Shown here piece after piece: positions 59,222 through 62,920 of a DNA stretch of 62,920 nucleotides. This stretch comes from Streptomyces sp. Isolate_45 (GTDB lineage: Bacteria; Actinomycetota; Actinomycetes; Streptomycetales; Streptomycetaceae). The notes beneath the pieces were generated by a model. It made no database searches. It saw only the letters and a program-made list of their open reading frames with translations, and was not told the DNA's origin. How positions within the stretch are numbered: position 1 is the stretch's first letter; each line of letters opens with the position of its first letter. The stretch lies in contig NZ_JANFAK020000037.1 of NCBI RefSeq assembly GCF_024721315.2, forward strand, positions 1 through 62,920, read 5' to 3'. Made by a program: the position numbers and the translations under genes.

Positions 59222-61336
59222 GTGGGGCGACGGCGTTGGCGTTGGCGGGCCGCGGGCGGTGCGCTGATGCGGGTGGTGATCGTGTGGGCGGTGTCCACGC
59301 TCACCATGCTCGTCCTCGCCGGCATCCTGCCCGACTTCCGCCTCCAGTCCTCGGACAGCGACAGCGTCACCCGGATCGCGCTGACCGCCGCCTGGGCCGC
59401 CGGGGCCTTCGGACTGCTGAGCGCGCTGGTGTGGCCGGTGCTCGTACGGGCCCTGCTGCTGGTGCCCGCGCTGGTGCTCGGGCTGCTCGTGTTCTTCCTC
59501 AACGGCTCGATCCTGCTGATGGCGCTCAGCCTGATCCCGGACGGCCGCGGCGCGGTCGCCCCCGAGACGGCCGTCGTCGTCGCCGCGGTGATGTCCGCGG
59601 TGGCGTCCGCCACCTCCACCGCCCTCGCGGTCCGCGACGACGAGGCGTACCGGCGGCGGCTGTACCGGCTCGCCGACCGAAGGCGGCGCCGCCGGCGCCG
59701 CGCGGGCGCCCCGGGCGAGGCGCGGGCCGCACCCGGGGTGGTCTTCCTCCAGCTGGACGGCGTCGGGTACGAGGTGCTGCGCCGGGCGGCCGCGGACGGG
59801 CTGATGCCGACGGTGGCGGACTGGCTGGAGCGCAGCCACCGCCTCGCGTCCTGGCGTACGGACTGGTCCAGCCAGACCGGCGCCAGCCAACTCGGCATCC
59901 TGCACGGCTCGAACTTCGACGTACCGGCCTTCCGCTGGTACGAGAAGGACACCGGCGAGGTGATGGTCTGCAACCGGCCCACGAGCGCGGCCGAGCTCCA
60001 GCGCCGGGCCGTGCGCCGCACCGGCGACGCCGGGCTGCTCACCCTCGACGGCGCCAGCCGGGGCAACCTGTTCAGCGGCGGGGCCGACCAGCTGGCGCTG
60101 GTGCTGTCCGTCGCGGCCCGGCGGGGGCGCGACAACCGCTCCCGCGCGGGCTACTTCGCGTACTTCTCCGACCCGGCGAACGCCGTCCGCACCGCCCTGT
60201 CCTTCACCGCCGAGGTGGGCCGCGAGATCGGACAGTCGCTGCGCTCCCGCGCCCGCAGGATCGAGCCGAGGGTGGCGCGCGGCGGGCTGTACCCGATCAT
60301 CCGGGCCTTCGCGACGGTGATCGAGCGGGACGTGGTCGTCGCGGCGGTGATCGGGGACGTACTGGCGGGCCGCGCCGCCGTCTACGCCGACCTGGTCGCC
60401 TACGACGAGGTCGCCCACCACTCGGGTCCGCGCGGCGGCGACACCGACCGGGTGCTGGCACGGCTGGACCGGAGCCTCGCGCTGATCGCCCGGGCGGCCG
60501 AGCACGCCCCGCGCGGCTACCGCTTCGTCCTGCTCTCCGACCACGGCCAGAGCCCGGGGGAGACCTTCCTGGGCAGGTACGGGCTGACGCTGAAGGACCT
60601 CGTCCGCGCGGGCTGCGGGCTGCCCGTCTCGCGGCGGGCCGGCGGCACGCGCAGCGGGGCCGAGGCCCGCGCGGCCGTGCTGGCGGCCCTGGGCCGACCC
60701 GAGGACGAGGGCGAGGAGGCCAGGCCGCCGGCGGGCTCCGACCCGGTGGTCCTGGCCTCGGGCAACCTCGCGTTGATCTCCTTCCCGGACCTGCCCGGCC
60801 GGGCCACGCGCCGGTGGATCGAGCGGGCCCACCCCGCCCTGCTGGCCACCCTGGCCAACCACCCCGGGGTGGGCTTCCTCCTGGTGGACGGCGAGGTGCT
60901 GGGGCCGGACGGCGCCTCGGCGCGGCTGGACGCCCCGGGCGCGGCGGAGGAGCTGCTGGCGCCGTTCGGGCCGGGCGCGGCCGATGCGGTCCGCCGGACG
61001 GACTCCTTCCCGCACGTGGCCGACATCATGGTCAACTCGGCCTACGACCCGATGAGCGGCGCCGTGCACGCCTTCGAGGAACAGATCGGCTCGCACGGCG
61101 GCCTGGGCGGGGAGCAGGCGCACCCGTTCCTGATGTGGCCCACGGAGCTGTCCGATCCGGGCTCGGAGCTGGTGGGCGCCGAGGCGGTGCACGTCGTCCT
61201 GCGCCGCTGGCTGCGGGAGGCGGACGGCCCGCAGGTCCCGCTCACGGACCGGCCGGCGGAGGATCCCCGGCAGGAGCCCGACCCGGGTGGAAGCTTTCCT
61301 TCCGCAGGGGTGCCCGCACCGGACGAAACCCGGTGA
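59222..61336 (+). CDS. Membrane-anchored alkaline-phosphatase-superfamily phosphodiesterase with holin-like N-terminus
   Basis: A 704-residue protein from GTG 59222 (GGGGA six bases upstream; ATG 59267 is an alternative). The N-terminal 120 residues after a basic start form about four helices resembling phage-holin-4 family proteins (VSTLTMLVLAGILPDF, LLLVPALVLGLLVFFLNGS). After an Arg-rich linker, the catalytic domain has FLQLDGVGYEVLR, SSQTGASQLG with the nucleophilic Thr/Ser, ADLVAYDEVAHHSGP, LLSDHGQSPGETF and SHGGLGGEQAHP, the full metal set of nucleotide pyrophosphatase/phosphodiesterases. Topology suggests the active domain outside if helices are even in number. Confidence 0.85.
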   Translation: MGRRRWRWRAAGGALMRVVIVWAVSTLTMLVLAGILPDFRLQSSDSDSVTRIALTAAWAAGAFGLLSALVWPVLVRALLLVPALVLGLLVFFLNGSILLMALSLIPDGRGAVAPETAVVVAAVMSAVASATSTALAVRDDEAYRRRLYRLADRRRRRRRRAGAPGEARAAPGVVFLQLDGVGYEVLRRAAADGLMPTVADWLERSHRLASWRTDWSSQTGASQLGILHGSNFDVPAFRWYEKDTGEVMVCNRPTSAAELQRRAVRRTGDAGLLTLDGASRGNLFSGGADQLALVLSVAARRGRDNRSRAGYFAYFSDPANAVRTALSFTAEVGREIGQSLRSRARRIEPRVARGGLYPIIRAFATVIERDVVVAAVIGDVLAGRAAVYADLVAYDEVAHHSGPRGGDTDRVLARLDRSLALIARAAEHAPRGYRFVLLSDHGQSPGETFLGRYGLTLKDLVRAGCGLPVSRRAGGTRSGAEARAAVLAALGRPEDEGEEARPPAGSDPVVLASGNLALISFPDLPGRATRRWIERAHPALLATLANHPGVGFLLVDGEVLGPDGASARLDAPGAAEELLAPFGPGAADAVRRTDSFPHVADIMVNSAYDPMSGAVHAFEEQIGSHGGLGGEQAHPFLMWPTELSDPGSELVGAEAVHVVLRRWLREADGPQVPLTDRPAEDPRQEPDPGGSFPSAGVPAPDETR

Positions 61337-61411
61337 TTTGGTACGGAGTTCACGGTGGCCGACCATGGGGCGTCCTGCCCAACATGTGAGACATTCCGAG
61401 GCGCACCACCG

Positions 61412-62818
61412 ATGACCAGCACCGCAGCCCCGACCACCACCGGGGCCACGGGCCCCGCAGCAGTCACGGACCCCACCGTCGCGGGTGATGGTGGCCCGCA
61501 CGCCCGCCGCTTCGGCCTCCCGGTCGCCTTCTGCCTGGTCATGGGCAACATCATCGGCGGTGGGATCTTCCTGCTACCGGCCTCGGTGGCACCCTTCGGC
61601 ACCATCAGCCTGGTCGCGTTCGCCGTCCTGACCCTCGGTGCGATCGCCCTCGCCCTGGTCTTCGGCCGCCTCGCCGAGCGGCACCCCCGCACCGGGGGAC
61701 CGTACGTCTACGTCCGTGCCGCGTTCGGTGACTTCGCGGGCTTCCTCGCCGCCTACAGCTACTGGATCACGACCTGGGTCTCGAACGCCGCCCTCGCGGT
61801 GGCGGCCGTCGGATACCTCACGGTGCTGTTCCCCGGGATCGGGGACCACAAGTGGTCCATGTGCCTGGCGGCCCTCGCCGTCCAGTGGCTGCCCGCCCTC
61901 GCCAACCTGGCGGGCACCCGGTACGTGGGCGCCGTCCAGGTCGTGGCGACCGTACTGAAGCTGGCGCCGCTGCTGCTGGTCGCCGTCGGCGGGCTGTTCT
62001 TCTTCGACCCGGCGAACCTCGGACCGTTCCGGGCCACCGACCAGAGCGCCGTCGGAGCCGTCTCCGCGTCCGCCGCGATCCTGCTCTTCAGCTACCTGGG
62101 CGTCGAGTCGGCGGCCGTCAGCGCCGGCGAGGTCCGCGATCCGGCCCGCAACGTCGGCCGCGCCACCGTCCTCGGCACCGCCGGCGCGGCCACCGTCTAC
62201 CTGCTCGGCACCCTCGCCGTCTTCGGCCTGGTCTCCCACGACGCGCTGGTCTCCTCGCAGGCCCCCTTCAGCGACGCCGTCAACGCCATGTTCGGCGGCA
62301 CCTGGGGCGGCACGCTCGTCGCCTGCGCCGCGGTGGTGTCGATGGTCGGCGCGCTCAACGGATGGACCCTGCTCAGCGCGCAGACCCCGTACGCGGCCGC
62401 CAAGGACGGGCTCTTCCCGAAGGTCTTCGCGGCGAAGCGGCGCGGCGTCCCGGTGGCGGGCGTCCTCGTCACCGTGGTCCTGGCCTCCGGCCTCACGGTC
62501 TACAACTACACGGCCGGCTCCGAGGGCGTCTTCGAGGTCCTGGTCCTCGTCACGACCTTCACCGCGACCGTCCCGTACCTGCTGTCGACCGCCGCGCAGC
62601 TCTACTTCCTCGCCTCCGGGCGCGCCGAGGAGGTCTCGCGCGGCCGCCTGGTCCGCGACGCCACCATGGCCTGCCTGGCCTTCGGCTTCTCCATGTGGCT
62701 CGTCGCGGGCTCCGGCCACGCGGCCGTCTACCAGGGCGTCCTGTTCCTCTTCGCGGGCGTGCTCGTCCACGCCCTGATGGCCGCCCGCCGGCGGACCTCC
62801 GACCACCCCGCCCGGTAG
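61412..62818 (+). CDS. APC-family amino acid permease
   Basis: A 468-residue permease with about twelve membrane segments. GNIIGGGIFLLPASVAPFG is the helix-1 substrate site, and SYLGVESAAVSAGEVRDPARN holds the conserved helix-6 stretch. The N-terminus of about 35 residues is polar and Thr-rich. A GTG at 61355 with GGAG at six bases would give 19 more residues including CPTC; I prefer ATG 61412 because the conserved family starts near it. It could import arginine, ornithine or a polyamine, but this is inference. Confidence 0.87.
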   Translation: MTSTAAPTTTGATGPAAVTDPTVAGDGGPHARRFGLPVAFCLVMGNIIGGGIFLLPASVAPFGTISLVAFAVLTLGAIALALVFGRLAERHPRTGGPYVYVRAAFGDFAGFLAAYSYWITTWVSNAALAVAAVGYLTVLFPGIGDHKWSMCLAALAVQWLPALANLAGTRYVGAVQVVATVLKLAPLLLVAVGGLFFFDPANLGPFRATDQSAVGAVSASAAILLFSYLGVESAAVSAGEVRDPARNVGRATVLGTAGAATVYLLGTLAVFGLVSHDALVSSQAPFSDAVNAMFGGTWGGTLVACAAVVSMVGALNGWTLLSAQTPYAAAKDGLFPKVFAAKRRGVPVAGVLVTVVLASGLTVYNYTAGSEGVFEVLVLVTTFTATVPYLLSTAAQLYFLASGRAEEVSRGRLVRDATMACLAFGFSMWLVAGSGHAAVYQGVLFLFAGVLVHALMAARRRTSDHPAR

Positions 62819-62847
62819 GAATCGGACGGGGACGGCGGAACACCCCG

Positions 62848-62920
<73 letters not shown>

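Overview
The window is very GC-rich, densely packed DNA of a streptomycete (Streptomyces or a close relative such as Kitasatospora). The evidence is near-universal G/C at third codon positions, frequent GTG and TTG starts, 4-base start/stop overlaps, many regulators and secreted or membrane proteins, and a complete ethylmalonyl-CoA block of the Streptomyces type. I see about 55 protein genes and no rRNA, tRNA, CRISPR array, prophage or intact insertion sequence. The last 72 bases are a pure G run that looks like a sequencing or assembly artefact at a contig end.

Layout. Positions 1-7500: the tail of an unidentified gene, an agmatinase-family ureohydrolase, an inositol-monophosphatase-family phosphatase (HisN-like), an FAD oxidoreductase overlapping a macro-domain protein, and an Lrp regulator divergent from a DMT exporter plus a class I aminotransferase. 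7842-10566: a translationally coupled trio of an ImmA/IrrE-type metallopeptidase, a seven-helix membrane protein and a helical-repeat protein. 11329-17270: two convergent PAS/GAF/SpoIIE phosphatases (one a membrane sensor ending in an anti-sigma-like ATPase) and a GlxA-type regulator. 17384-22708: cysteine hydrolase, acetyltransferase, glycerate kinase, BCCT betaine-type transporter and Nudix hydrolase. 22710-26405: alkylation repair (Ogt, Ada-AlkA) and phosphatidylethanolamine synthesis (PssA, Psd).

26592-35914 is the metabolic centrepiece. On the minus strand, ccr, ecm, a malyl/methylmalyl-CoA lyase, a MaoC hydratase and an acyl-CoA dehydrogenase form a tight operon. It is preceded by a TetR regulator and a gene with two fused 3-hydroxybutyryl-CoA dehydrogenase modules. 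Together these turn acetoacetyl-CoA-derived C4 units into ethylmalonyl-CoA (a polyketide extender) and on to glyoxylate and propionyl-CoA. The four CO2-binding residues of Ccr (N81, F170, E171, H365) are all present. The promoter of the operon carries paired dyads.

36355-45545: HEAT-repeat protein, RidA, secreted tripeptidyl-aminopeptidase, radical SAM protein, SRPBCC protein, and a run of three peptidases (M55, M20, S9). 45635-53280: acetyltransferases, an arginase-fold protein missing both metal-binding histidines, a DUF5107 protein, a LysR/MFS divergent pair and a methyltransferase. 53552-57053: a PLP-fold protein without its catalytic lysine, an FGE/SUMF1-fold protein and an amidase. 57078-62818: DedA protein, metallo-hydrolase, a small protein that looks like a catalytically dead serine-recombinase domain, a holin-like/phosphodiesterase fusion, and an amino acid permease.

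The points I would look at first are the ImmA-membrane-repeat trio, the asymmetric tandem dehydrogenase, the dyad pair over the ccr promoter, the set of apparent pseudo-enzymes, and a 49-base dispersed repeat found twice.
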